Shown here: positions 38,799 to 46,766 of the stretch, piece by piece
Layout of the letters: each line of letters begins with the position of its first letter
Position numbering within the stretch: the first letter of the stretch is position 1
Assembly (NCBI RefSeq): GCF_036057275.1
Contig: NZ_CP107945.1
Coordinates: 3,100,001 to 3,164,000, forward strand
From: Streptomyces sp. NBC_00390
Lineage (GTDB): Bacteria; Actinomycetota; Actinomycetes; Streptomycetales; Streptomycetaceae
Direction: 5' to 3'
DNA length: 64,000 nucleotides
The notes under the pieces: model-generated
The model's database searches: none
Told to the model about the DNA's origin: nothing
Seen by the model: only the letters and a program-made list of their open reading frames with translations
Program-made: the position numbers and the translations under genes

Positions 38799-39385
38799 CA
38801 GGAGAGCTCGATCGAAGCGCTGGGGAAGCCCGGGAACTGTAGGGCCACCGAGGTCGTGGTGACGGGTGGGGCAGGGAACTGGGCGAAGAAGGTCAGAGTT
38901 TCACCAGGCTTGATGAAACTGCGGTATGCATACGTGGTCAGCGGGCGGTTGTCCGTGTCACGCAGCACGTAGTAGCGCTTCTTGCTCTTCGAGTCGACAA
39001 GCGTCATGGCCGCCATCGAGTTGCCCGTAGAAGCGACCGACTCCTCCAGGCCATTCCAGCTGACAGGAACAGTGAAGCCTTCGCCACCAGTGTTCTTGAA
39101 CTGGCCATCCACCGTGAGGAATCCGCCTTCGTCCCGCCTCGCTGAGAAAACAGACATCTCCATTCCCTTGTCGCCCTTGACCGTGGCGATGGGCTCGCTG
39201 GGCGCCGCCCCGGGTTCTGCGGATTCCTTGCCCCCCTCGCCGACCCGAGTGGGCGCCGACGCGGCGGGCTTGCTGGACTTCGGCTCCTCGTCCCCGCCAC
39301 AGGCGACCAGGGAAAGGGTCAGGGCAGCCGACAGCGCTGCAACCGCCCCGGTCCGGCGCATGGTCGTCATGGGCCGCATGCTCAT
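38798..39385 (-). CDS. Lipoprotein with immunoglobulin-like (DUF4352-type) domain
   Basis: 195 residues. A signal peptide ends in the lipobox LSLVACGG, giving lipidation of the cysteine near residue 30. A Ser/Pro/Ala linker leads to a beta-rich domain (about 75-195) with GGFLTVDGQFKNTGGEGFTV and LTTYAYRSFIKPGETLTFFA, resembling DUF4352/telomeric-repeat-factor-like folds. AAAGGAACAGGA precedes the ATG at 39385. It is translationally coupled to the OmpA-domain gene. Probable extracellular accessory of the Tad machine; exact role unknown. Confidence 0.82.
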   Translation of the reverse strand: MSMRPMTTMRRTGAVAALSAALTLSLVACGGDEEPKSSKPAASAPTRVGEGGKESAEPGAAPSEPIATVKGDKGMEMSVFSARRDEGGFLTVDGQFKNTGGEGFTVPVSWNGLEESVASTGNSMAAMTLVDSKSKKRYYVLRDTDNRPLTTYAYRSFIKPGETLTFFAQFPAPPVTTTSVALQFPGFPSASIELS

Positions 39386-39414
39386 CAATCCTGTTCCTTT
39401 ACGCTCGTTGGAGG

Positions 39415-40038
39415 TCAGTCCTCAGCCAGTCGGACGGTGAAGAGGTCTGCCATGTCGGGAAGCAGATCCAGGCGTTCGGGATCGATGTCCCAGCTCTGGG
39501 AATCGCAGACGATCGAGCCCGGGGATGGCGTGGGCTCTTCGTCCTCGTCGTCCTCCACCGGAGGCTCCCCAGAGTCCTCGGGCAACGGCTCGAAGGTGCA
39601 GCGCGGCTCGACAACAGCTGTGGCCCTTGCCGTCGCATGCTCGCCTTCAGTGCCGTCGATGACGCTGCTCCCCATCGGCCTGCCGGACGTGGCCAGGACG
39701 GTGAAACCCCAACGGCCATCCGTCAGCTCATCGCAGGTCACAGTGGCGTCGTTCCGGGCCGCGAAGCGTACTGCCTGTCCGCAACTGCCGGGTGGGGACG
39801 GCACTTCGCCCGCGACCAGATCCTCCAGGTCGTCGAGGAAGTCCGCCACCTCCAGCTGGTCCCTGGCATCCTGCGCAGCGGCAATCGCAGCGGCATCGGC
39901 TGCGGTCTGGGTGCCACTACGGATGAGGTCGGCCTGCCCGAATGCGAAGTAGACGAGCACAAGAAAGAGCAGCCCAACCACCGCTGTCATGTACAGCGGT
40001 GTGGCCTGCCCCCTGTCCTCGCGTCCCGGAGGGATCAA
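39415..40038 (-). CDS. TadG-like pilus assembly protein
   Basis: 207 residues. The N-terminus REDRGQATPLYMTAVVGLLF with following hydrophobic helix (about 15-37) is the pseudopilin-like TadE/G leader; the helix flows into SGTQTAADAAAIAAAQDARDQ, the conserved TadG/VWA-leader region. The remainder is extracellular, with a cysteine pair, an acidic EDDEDEEP stretch and a terminal WDIDPERLDLLPD. It is shorter than full TadG with its VWA domain. The start is assigned to a TTG at 40038, overlapping the upstream pilin stop (TTGA); no ATG or GTG lies between that stop and the helix. The RGQA leader suits prepilin peptidase cleavage. Confidence 0.8.
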   Translation of the reverse strand: MIPPGREDRGQATPLYMTAVVGLLFLVLVYFAFGQADLIRSGTQTAADAAAIAAAQDARDQLEVADFLDDLEDLVAGEVPSPPGSCGQAVRFAARNDATVTCDELTDGRWGFTVLATSGRPMGSSVIDGTEGEHATARATAVVEPRCTFEPLPEDSGEPPVEDDEDEEPTPSPGSIVCDSQSWDIDPERLDLLPDMADLFTVRLAED

Positions 40039-40307
40039 CCCCCGACTCCACCGCCACCCGCACCGCCGCCGCCCCCGCCGTTCAGGACCGAATTGATCTT
40101 CTCTCGGAACGAGTTCGCGATGTCGTTGCCCATCTTGGTCTGCAGCAACAGCACGACGATGGCCACCACCAGAATCGTGATGCCCACATACTCGATCGAG
40201 CCCTGCCCCTTGTCCTTGCGGGCCCTCATGCCCTCCAGGACCGAGTTTCTCCAGGCAGCCACATGGACCCTGGCCGCCGTCACGACCCTGAGGCCGATGT
40301 CCGTCAT
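40035..40307 (-). CDS. Flp-like major pilin with poly-glycine C-terminus
   Basis: 90 residues. A long basic leader (1-35, GMRARKDKG) is followed by QGSIEYVGITILVVAIVVLLL, here residues about 36-56, the Flp-type mature start with Glu at +5 and the helix. A short rest follows, ending in INSVLN and a glycine-rich tail (NGGGGGGAGGGGVGG). Cleavage is expected after the glycine before QGSIE. Flp pilins are 50-80 residues before processing, so the size fits. The ATG at 40307 was chosen; an upstream ATG in frame would add 23 residues. The poly-Gly tail is unusual. Confidence 0.85.
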   Translation of the reverse strand: MTDIGLRVVTAARVHVAAWRNSVLEGMRARKDKGQGSIEYVGITILVVAIVVLLLQTKMGNDIANSFREKINSVLNGGGGGGAGGGGVGG

Positions 40308-40456
40308 GGCGTTCCCCTCCGGGTTCGTACGCGTTTCCGGCTTTGTCCTGGCCGGACCCGCCGGCGCCATCGGCACCGTACGTCCATGACGTCCCCCTCG
40401 TCATGGGCCCTTGGGCCCAACTCCCCGACCTGTCCACGATAGGGGGCCGCATGCGC

Positions 40457-41164
40457 CTAGGCACCGCGGACCGCCCTCATCCGCGCCACCGTGTTCCAGA
40501 TGGCGATCGCCTCTCCACGGCTGCTCGCGTGCAGCTTGGCGAAGATGCGGTTGATGTGGTTCTTGACGGTCTTCTGACTGATGAAACAGGAGTCGGCGAT
40601 CTGCTGGTTGGTCATGCCGGAGGCGATCAGATCCATCACCTCGACCTCCCGTCGACTCAGCTCGCAGATTACTCGGTGCAGTCCCCCGGCTACCGAGGGG
40701 CCACCGGACGAATGTGCCACACCCGCTTGCACAAGCGAAGACTGTTCGGCGAATTGGCGTGGCTTCGCCGCCAGTGCCGTGGACGCCGAGTGAGTGAAGT
40801 GGACACGGCCGTGCCTCATGTCCCTGACTGCGGTGAGCAGTTGATCGACCGTGAACTCACCGTGCACGAGATAGCCGCCCGCGCCCAGCCGCAGCGCTTC
40901 CTGCACCGTCTCGCGCTCACTGCTGTACGTCATCATCAGCACCGGCGCCAGTTGCACCAGATGCGGCAGAGCGGACAGGCCGTCGACACCCGGCATCCGG
41001 ACGTCCAACAGGATGACGTCCGGGCGGTGTCGGACAGCAGCGTCGTATGCCTGCCGGCCGTCGAGGGCTTGCGCGACCACCTCGCAGTCGTCGCGGACCT
41101 GGAGCACTGCGGTGAGGCCTGCACGGACGACCGGGTTGTCGTCGACGACGAGCACTCTCAGCAT
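40457..41164 (-). CDS. NarL/FixJ-type response regulator
   Basis: 235 residues. The receiver domain (1-120) has the phosphoacceptor Asp54 (ILLDVRMPG), acidic pair DD (8-9), Thr/Ser position TYSS and a Lys-less last strand, HGEFTVDQLL. The LuxR-type helix-turn-helix (about 170-230) reads LSRREVEVMDLIASGMTNQQ and KTVKNHINRIFAKL. Its linked kinase is encoded 40 bases upstream. The conserved receiver lysine (normally before HGE) is replaced by LVH, which could alter activation. Likely controls the Tad genes. Confidence 0.93.
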   Translation of the reverse strand: MLRVLVVDDNPVVRAGLTAVLQVRDDCEVVAQALDGRQAYDAAVRHRPDVILLDVRMPGVDGLSALPHLVQLAPVLMMTYSSERETVQEALRLGAGGYLVHGEFTVDQLLTAVRDMRHGRVHFTHSASTALAAKPRQFAEQSSLVQAGVAHSSGGPSVAGGLHRVICELSRREVEVMDLIASGMTNQQIADSCFISQKTVKNHINRIFAKLHASSRGEAIAIWNTVARMRAVRGA

Positions 41165-41204
41165 GTCTGCGGCCTTCTCTCGGAAGGGATCGGGGGTGAG
41201 GGCG

Positions 41205-42578
41205 TCAGGTGAGCATCGGGACCCGGTGTTCGACCATCTGCGGTGGGCGCGGCACAGGCTGCCGCGGTACGTGCCCGACCGGTGCCGGTGCAGATCCAGG
41301 TACCGGTCCAGGTGTCAGTGCCGGTGGCGGTGCCGGTGGCCGGGTCAGTACCGTCACGGGCAGCTCCAGCAGCACCTCCGTGCCCCTCGTCGCCCAGCCC
41401 CTGCCGATGCGGATGCGTGCTCCTATCGAGGCCGCCCGCTCGACCATCCCCACGAGTCCGAAGTGGCCCGTCCGCCGGAGGGAGTCGAGGGTGGTGCCCG
41501 GGGGAAGGCCCGGCCCGTCGTCGTACACGCTGATCCGCAGTACGTCTCCCACGACGCCCGCCGACACCTCCAGACGGCCGGGGCGGGCGTGCCGGTGCGC
41601 GTTCTCCATCGCCTCGGTCGCGATGGTAAGGACGTGGCGGGCGACCGCGCCCGGTACGGGCGGCACAGCCGCCGTACCGAGCCGGTGGAACCCGGCCCGT
41701 ACCCCGCATCGGCGCTCGAAGTCCGCGACCCTGGCGGCCAGTTCGGTCACCATGTCGGTCCCGTCGTCCAGTCCCGCCTCCCGGCGCAGGTCGGACAGCA
41801 GCTCCCGGGACTCGTTGGCGGCGCGCCGGGCCGAACGGGCCACCAGCTCCGCCTGGTGCTTCACGGTCATCGCATCCATCCGGTCCGCGGTGTTCGCGAG
41901 ACCGTCCGCGGCGAGGGCCAGCCCGTACAGGGTCTTGGCCACCGAGTCGTGCATCTCCCGGGCGAGCCGGGCCCGTTCCTTCTCCACCGCCTCGCTGACG
42001 GCCAGCCGGGCCCGGGTCTCGGTCAGCGCGTGGGACGCGGCGCCGAAGACGAGCAGCAGGTTGCGCAGTGCGCTGCCGGCCGCGCCCGCCAGGACGCACA
42101 GGCCGACGATGAGCAGCGCGGAGGCGTCCGCCTCGATCTCCTGGTCGACGACATAGGCGGCGGCGAGCAGCAGCGACTGCAACGGTGCGAAGATCGCGGC
42201 GCCCCGCCGGCCGTACACCAGGCCGGCGAGCAGCGGCGTGCAGAGGGTGACGTAGGTGAGGGTGGATCCGGGCGAGGCGGAGAACAGCAGCAGCGCGCCG
42301 AACAGCATGTCCACCGCGAGGAGTGACGGGTGGCGCAGCAGGAGCGGTCCGAAGCGCTCCCAGTCGCGCAGCAGCAGGTACGACACCATCACTGTGACGA
42401 GCACGGCCGCACCGGCCAGCCAGGCGCCGAGGCCCGGTGCGACACCGGAGAGCGCGAACGGCGCGGCGAGCGCGACCATGGCCAGGCGGAAGCCGAACAG
42501 CTGGCGGCACAGCGCCTGGAGCGCGTTGACCTGGATCGGCAGGGGCGGGGCGGGCAACGACGACAGCAACGAACTCAT
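41205..42578 (-). CDS. Membrane histidine kinase, HPK7/NarX type
   Basis: 457 residues. Six or so N-terminal helices (about 25-185) form a MASE-like sensor. The HisKA_3 dimer region has the phosphoacceptor His in ARLAREMHDSVAKTLYGLAL. The HATPase domain shows IATEAMENAHRHARPG (N-box), VYDDGPGLPPG (G1) and GHFGLVGMVERA (G2). A Pro-rich tail of about 40 residues (PPAPPPALTPGPVPG) ends the protein. It precedes the response regulator gene and lies within the Tad locus, four bases from tadC, so it is cotranscribed with the machinery it may control. Confidence 0.93.
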   Translation of the reverse strand: MSSLLSSLPAPPLPIQVNALQALCRQLFGFRLAMVALAAPFALSGVAPGLGAWLAGAAVLVTVMVSYLLLRDWERFGPLLLRHPSLLAVDMLFGALLLFSASPGSTLTYVTLCTPLLAGLVYGRRGAAIFAPLQSLLLAAAYVVDQEIEADASALLIVGLCVLAGAAGSALRNLLLVFGAASHALTETRARLAVSEAVEKERARLAREMHDSVAKTLYGLALAADGLANTADRMDAMTVKHQAELVARSARRAANESRELLSDLRREAGLDDGTDMVTELAARVADFERRCGVRAGFHRLGTAAVPPVPGAVARHVLTIATEAMENAHRHARPGRLEVSAGVVGDVLRISVYDDGPGLPPGTTLDSLRRTGHFGLVGMVERAASIGARIRIGRGWATRGTEVLLELPVTVLTRPPAPPPALTPGPVPGSAPAPVGHVPRQPVPRPPQMVEHRVPMLT

Positions 42579-42582
42579 CGGT

Positions 42583-43470
42583 TCAGCCTCCGAAGATGTC
42601 GTTGAAGTTGACGTTGGAGGCGTAGTAGAAGCCGGCCACGATCAGGATCATCGTGCCGGGGAGCATGAAACTCGTGACGATCAGTGTGGCCTTGGGGACG
42701 GCCTTCGCCGCCTTACGGCGGGCGTTCTGCGCGTCGGTCCTGCGCATGTCGTTGGCGATCTGGATCAGGGTGTCCACGATCGGCGCGCCGAGCTCTTCGC
42801 CCTGCTGCAGCGCGGAGACGAACATCGACACCTGGTCGGACTCGTTGCGCCTGCGCAACTGCTCGAAGGCCTCGCGCCGCCCCATGCCCATGTCCATCTG
42901 GCGCAGGGTGATGTGCAGTTCGTCGGCCCACGGGCCTTCGTACTTCTCCGCCACGCGCTCCAGCGCCTGGCGGAAGCCGAGTCCTGCGGAGACGACGACG
43001 GCCAGGACGTCGAGAAAGTCGGGCAGGGTGCGTTCGATGTCCTCCTTGCGCCTGCTGATGGCGGCGCGCAGCAGCACATCGGTCCAGAACAGGCCGTACA
43101 GGAGGAAGAGAACGGCGAAGAGGACGTGGCCGTTCATCAGCATGCCCAGGGCCACGAGGGTGCCGAGGACGCCGTAGACGGCGCGGCGGGCGGCGTACCG
43201 GTCCACGGTGATGCCGCCGGGGTTGCCGGCCTTGTCCAGCTTGCGGCGTATCGCGTCCACGCGCCGGGGGCCCATGAGCCGCAGAATGTGCGGCGCGTAG
43301 CGCATGCCGAGGCGGTCGACGGCGGAGCCGGTGAGGGTGGTGCGGGTACTGCCGACCTCGAGGGCCACAGCGAGGTCGCCGGGCAGTTTGGCCTCGGCCC
43401 GGTACATCCGGATGCCGTGGAAGGCCCCGTAGACCGCGAGCCCGAGGACGGCGGCGAGTACGAGTCCCAT
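42583..43470 (-). CDS. tadC: TadC-like inner-membrane platform protein
   Basis: 295 residues. Type II secretion F-domain (about 130-265) with LPDFLDVLAVVVSAGLGFRQ and ALQQGEELGAPIVDTLIQIA, then a C-terminal helix pair ending FYYASNVNFNDIFGG. One N-terminal helix and one middle helix (VLFAVLFLLYGLFW) frame it. TadB and TadC assemble the membrane core on which the ATPase acts. Gene order tadA-tadB-tadC is canonical. Start ATG at 43470. Confidence 0.93.
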   Translation of the reverse strand: MGLVLAAVLGLAVYGAFHGIRMYRAEAKLPGDLAVALEVGSTRTTLTGSAVDRLGMRYAPHILRLMGPRRVDAIRRKLDKAGNPGGITVDRYAARRAVYGVLGTLVALGMLMNGHVLFAVLFLLYGLFWTDVLLRAAISRRKEDIERTLPDFLDVLAVVVSAGLGFRQALERVAEKYEGPWADELHITLRQMDMGMGRREAFEQLRRRNESDQVSMFVSALQQGEELGAPIVDTLIQIANDMRRTDAQNARRKAAKAVPKATLIVTSFMLPGTMILIVAGFYYASNVNFNDIFGG

Positions 43471-43568
43471 GGTGTGTTCCCTCCCTACGGATTCAGGTCG
43501 TTCGGATTCCGGTGGTCCGGATACGGGTGGTTCGGATCCAGGTCGCTCCGATGCGGATCGGATGCGGA

Positions 43569-44507
43569 TCAGATGCGGACACGCGTGAGCCGGTTGATCA
43601 GGACGAAGCCGAGCGCGTACAGCCCCGCCGCCACGACCACGGCGATCCGGCCGCCCAGCGCACTGGTCATGTCGTCGAGTGCGCCGTCTCGCATACCGTT
43701 GATGAGCAGCAGGAAGCCCATGCCGAGTACGGGAACGGCCACGGCGGTCACCTTGACCTGGGAGAGCAGGGTGGTGACCTCCCGACGGGTCTCCTTGCGC
43801 TCCTCCAGGGTCTCGGTGAGGTTGCGCAGCGACGTCACGATGGTGCCGCCGGCCCGGTTGGACAGGATCAGCGTCGAGACCAGCACGGTCAGTTCGCGTG
43901 ACGGGAGCCGTTCGACGAGGTCGTCGAGCGCCTCGTCCAGCGAGCGGCCGAGGGCCAGCTGGTCGGCCACTCGGCGCAGTTCCTCGCGCGCGGGGTCGTC
44001 GAGTTCGTCCACGGCCATACCGATGGCGGTGCGCAGGGCGAGCCCGGCCTGGGTGGCGTTGGCGAGGACGCGGGTGAGCTCGGGCAGCTGGCTGATGAAC
44101 GCCTCGGTGCGTTTCGTGCGCTGCCAGGTGAGAAAGCCGTTGGCGCCCCAGAGGCCGATGACGGCTGCGATCAGACCGAAGAACGGGGCGAAGACGGAGG
44201 CCATGACGGCGTACAGCGCCAGCAGGGCGGCGACGACGTAGACGACGTACTCGCCGGGGGTCAGCTCCAGGCCGGTTGCCGAGATGCTGCGCTCGATCCT
44301 CTTGCCGAGCCGCGTCCTGCGCAGCCGCCGGTCGATGCCGCTGAAGCGGCGGCGGCCGCTCTCGACTGCCGACGGCCCGGTCTGGGACATGCGTTCCACC
44401 AGGGCCTGCCGCTGCGCCCGGCCCGCGGCGTAGGTGACCGTACCGAGTACGGCGAGCACACAGCCGATCAGGGTGACGCCGAGCGTGAGGAGCGGGAGGT
44501 TGTCCAT
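43569..44507 (-). CDS. tadB: TadB-like inner-membrane platform protein
   Basis: 312 residues with an N-terminal helix (LGVTLIGCVLAVLGTVTYAAG), two central helices, and a GspF-type domain. That domain has LPELTRVLANATQAGLALRT, ALGRSLDEALDDLVERLPSRE and LILSNRAGGTIVTSLRNLTE. C-terminal helices end VLINRLTRVRI. Partner of TadC and TadA. The 98-base gap to tadC contains short direct repeats (GATGCGGAT in three near copies at about 43550-43579, straddling the tadB stop). Start ATG at 44507. Confidence 0.93.
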   Translation of the reverse strand: MDNLPLLTLGVTLIGCVLAVLGTVTYAAGRAQRQALVERMSQTGPSAVESGRRRFSGIDRRLRRTRLGKRIERSISATGLELTPGEYVVYVVAALLALYAVMASVFAPFFGLIAAVIGLWGANGFLTWQRTKRTEAFISQLPELTRVLANATQAGLALRTAIGMAVDELDDPAREELRRVADQLALGRSLDEALDDLVERLPSRELTVLVSTLILSNRAGGTIVTSLRNLTETLEERKETRREVTTLLSQVKVTAVAVPVLGMGFLLLINGMRDGALDDMTSALGGRIAVVVAAGLYALGFVLINRLTRVRI

Positions 44508-44623
44508 GGGAGGGGATGGCCTTCTCGGGTCGGCGGGCGGACGGGGACGGGTGACGGTCGGGCGGTCAAGCGGTCAAGCGGTCGGGCCGGTAGGGCAGTC
44601 GAGCCGGTAGCGCAGTCGGGCGA

Positions 44624-45973
44624 TCAAGCGGTCGAGGTGCGCAGAGCGAGCTGTCCCTCCGACGCCGCGACGCCGAAGGCCGGGGGAATCGCCTCACCGG
44701 CCATATAGAGCCGGCCTGCGACCCGCCGCGGGAGCGGAAAGTAGGCGAACCGGCCGTGCACGCGCCCGTCCGCGGTCATGGGCCGCGCCTCGAAGCGGCA
44801 GACGGTGACGAAGCGGTAGTCCTCGCGCCCGTACGAGTCGACGACGGCGATCTCGGTGATCCTGCGTGTGCCGTCGGCGTGCCGGGTGAGCTGGACGACG
44901 ATGTCGACCGCGCTGTTGATCTGGTCGTGGATGGCCACGAACGGCAGCTCGACCTCCGACATGGAGCTCAGGGTCTGCAGTCGCATCAGCGCGTCCTCTG
45001 CGCTGTTGGCGTGCACCGTGGCCAGCGAGCCGTCGTGGCCGGTCGACATCGCCTGGAGCATGTCGAGCGTCTCGCCGCCGCGGACCTCACCGACGATGAT
45101 GCGGTCGGGGCGCATCCGCAGGGAGTTGCGCACCAGGTCGCGGATGGTGATGCGGCCCTTGCCCTCGACATTGGCCGGCCGGCTCTCCAGGGTGATGACG
45201 TGCGACTGCTGGAGCTGGAGTTCGGCGGAGTCCTCGATGGTGACGATGCGCTCGCCCTCCGGGATCAGCCCGGACAGCGCATTGAGCAGGGTGGTCTTCC
45301 CGGTGCCGGTGGCCCCGGAGACGATCACGTTGAACTTGGCGCGCACCAGCGACGCGAGCAGCATCAGGATGTGCTCGTCCAGGGAGCCGAGGTCGATCAT
45401 CTCCTGAAGGGTGAAGGCCCGCGGGAAGCGCCGGATGGTGAGGATCGGGCCGGTCAGGGACAGCGGCGGAATGATGACGTTCACGCGCTCTCCACTGGGG
45501 AGGCGGGCGTCGACCATCGGATTCGCCTCGTCGACGCGCCGGTTGACGGTGGAGACGATGCGCTCGATCGTCTGCATCAGCTGTTCCTCGGAGGAGAAGC
45601 GCATGGGGAGCTGTTCGAGGCGGCCGCTGCGCTCGACGAAGACCTGATCGGGGCCGTTGACCATGATCTCGCTGATGGAGGCGTCTTCGAGGAGCGGTTC
45701 GAGGATGCCGAGTCCCAGGGCCTCGTCGACCACTCTGCGGATGAGCTGGGTGCGCTCGGCGGTGGACAGGACGGGGCCCTCGCGGCTGATGATGTGGCCC
45801 AGTACCCGCTCCAGCCGGGCTCTGCGGTCGGCCGCGGAGAGCGCGGACATCTCGGCGAGGTCGATCTCCTCGAGAAGTTTGGTGCGGTAGACGCCGACGA
45901 GCCGGCTCTCCTCGCTCTGCCCGCCCGTGGGCTCGGGGCCGTCCATACGCTTGATGCGCGCCTGCAGGCTCAT
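44624..45973 (-). CDS. tadA: TadA/CpaF pilus assembly ATPase
   Basis: 449-residue secretion ATPase that powers pilus assembly. The CpaF N-domain contains ILEPLLEDASISEIMVNGPD and VNRRVDEANPMVDARLPSGE (about 91-163). The core has Walker A GATGTGKTTLLNAL (220 onward), the Asp box ITIEDSAELQL, Walker B-like DRIIVGEVRGGETLDML and the His box-like GHDGSLATVHANS. Length and order fit. It is followed by tadB after 116 bases that hold a short GCGGTCAA direct repeat. It starts at the ATG at 45973. Confidence 0.96.
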   Translation of the reverse strand: MSLQARIKRMDGPEPTGGQSEESRLVGVYRTKLLEEIDLAEMSALSAADRRARLERVLGHIISREGPVLSTAERTQLIRRVVDEALGLGILEPLLEDASISEIMVNGPDQVFVERSGRLEQLPMRFSSEEQLMQTIERIVSTVNRRVDEANPMVDARLPSGERVNVIIPPLSLTGPILTIRRFPRAFTLQEMIDLGSLDEHILMLLASLVRAKFNVIVSGATGTGKTTLLNALSGLIPEGERIVTIEDSAELQLQQSHVITLESRPANVEGKGRITIRDLVRNSLRMRPDRIIVGEVRGGETLDMLQAMSTGHDGSLATVHANSAEDALMRLQTLSSMSEVELPFVAIHDQINSAVDIVVQLTRHADGTRRITEIAVVDSYGREDYRFVTVCRFEARPMTADGRVHGRFAYFPLPRRVAGRLYMAGEAIPPAFGVAASEGQLALRTSTA

Positions 45974-45998
45974 GGTTCAACTCCCTCCTACTCGCCGG

Positions 45999-46370
45999 TC
46001 AGTCACCGTCACGACCCGGGTCGCGCGGCATGGTGGCGCTCTTGGTGGCCGTTCCGAAGTCGATGCCGACGACCTGCGGTATGTCGACCGTGACCGTGAC
46101 CGTGACCTCGTCGCCGTTCACCGCCGTCTCGAAGCCGGCACCGAGCCAGGAGCTGATCGACGCCCGGCCGGCCGCCTCGGGGTCGAGCTGTGCATCGTCC
46201 TGGGACGCCACCCGGGCCGCGGCCCGCGCGGCGGTGCCGGCCTGCTGCGCCGCATACACCGCGAGGCCCACCTGCACCGCGATCATGGCGACGAAGAGCA
46301 GCAGGAACAGCCAGCCGCCGTACTCGATCACGGCCTGTCCCCGGTCGCGGCGTACCGCCTCCCTGCGCAT
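45999..46370 (-). CDS. TadE-like minor pseudopilin
   Basis: 123 residues. The leader RREAVRRDRGQAVIEYGGWL with following helix LLFVAMIAVQVGLAVYAAQQ fits a TadE-family pseudopilin; cleavage is expected after the Gly of DRG. The rest is a small extracytoplasmic domain with VTVTVTVDIPQVVGIDFG. It is three bases from the next TadE-like gene. Two tandem TadE-like proteins plus a TadG-like protein make up the minor subunits here. Confidence 0.87.
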   Translation of the reverse strand: MRREAVRRDRGQAVIEYGGWLFLLLFVAMIAVQVGLAVYAAQQAGTAARAAARVASQDDAQLDPEAAGRASISSWLGAGFETAVNGDEVTVTVTVDIPQVVGIDFGTATKSATMPRDPGRDGD

Positions 46371-46373
46371 GGC

Positions 46374-46766
46374 TCACTCACGCTCCAGCGCGGCGGCGGC
46401 CTCGCCGCGGACGGTGATCGGGAGGTCGAACCCGCCGGGGAACAGCAGCGGCACGTCCAGCCGTGCCTCTGCGGTCAGCAGGTCTCCCTGCGGCGCGCAG
46501 GAGATCCGGGTCGTCCACGAGCCGGGTACGTCCTCCTGTCCCGCTCGCTCGCATGCCGCGACACGGTTTTCCTCGGCCACCGTCCCCGCGCGGACCGCCT
46601 TGTCCGCGGCGTTCCCGGCGAGTACGAAGGTGTAGCCGACGAGGGCGGACTGCCACAGCACCGCGAGGGTCACCAGGATGATCGGGACCATGCCGGTGAA
46701 CTCGATGACGGACTGGCCCCGGTCGTCCGCCGCCCGCAGCCGGCCCACCGCCCGCGCCGCGCTCAC
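46374..46766 (-). CDS. TadE-like minor pseudopilin
   Basis: 130 residues. The leader RAADDRGQSVIEFTGMVPII and helix ILVTLAVLWQSALVGYTFVLAG mark a second TadE-family protein. Two cysteines (VAACERAG, RISCAPQG) could form a disulfide in the extracellular part, followed by beta-rich LTAEARLDVPLLFPGGFDLP. The GTG at 46766 overlaps the cpaE stop (GTGA, 46763-46766), so it is translationally coupled. Confidence 0.87.
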   Translation of the reverse strand: MSAARAVGRLRAADDRGQSVIEFTGMVPIILVTLAVLWQSALVGYTFVLAGNAADKAVRAGTVAEENRVAACERAGQEDVPGSWTTRISCAPQGDLLTAEARLDVPLLFPGGFDLPITVRGEAAAALERE

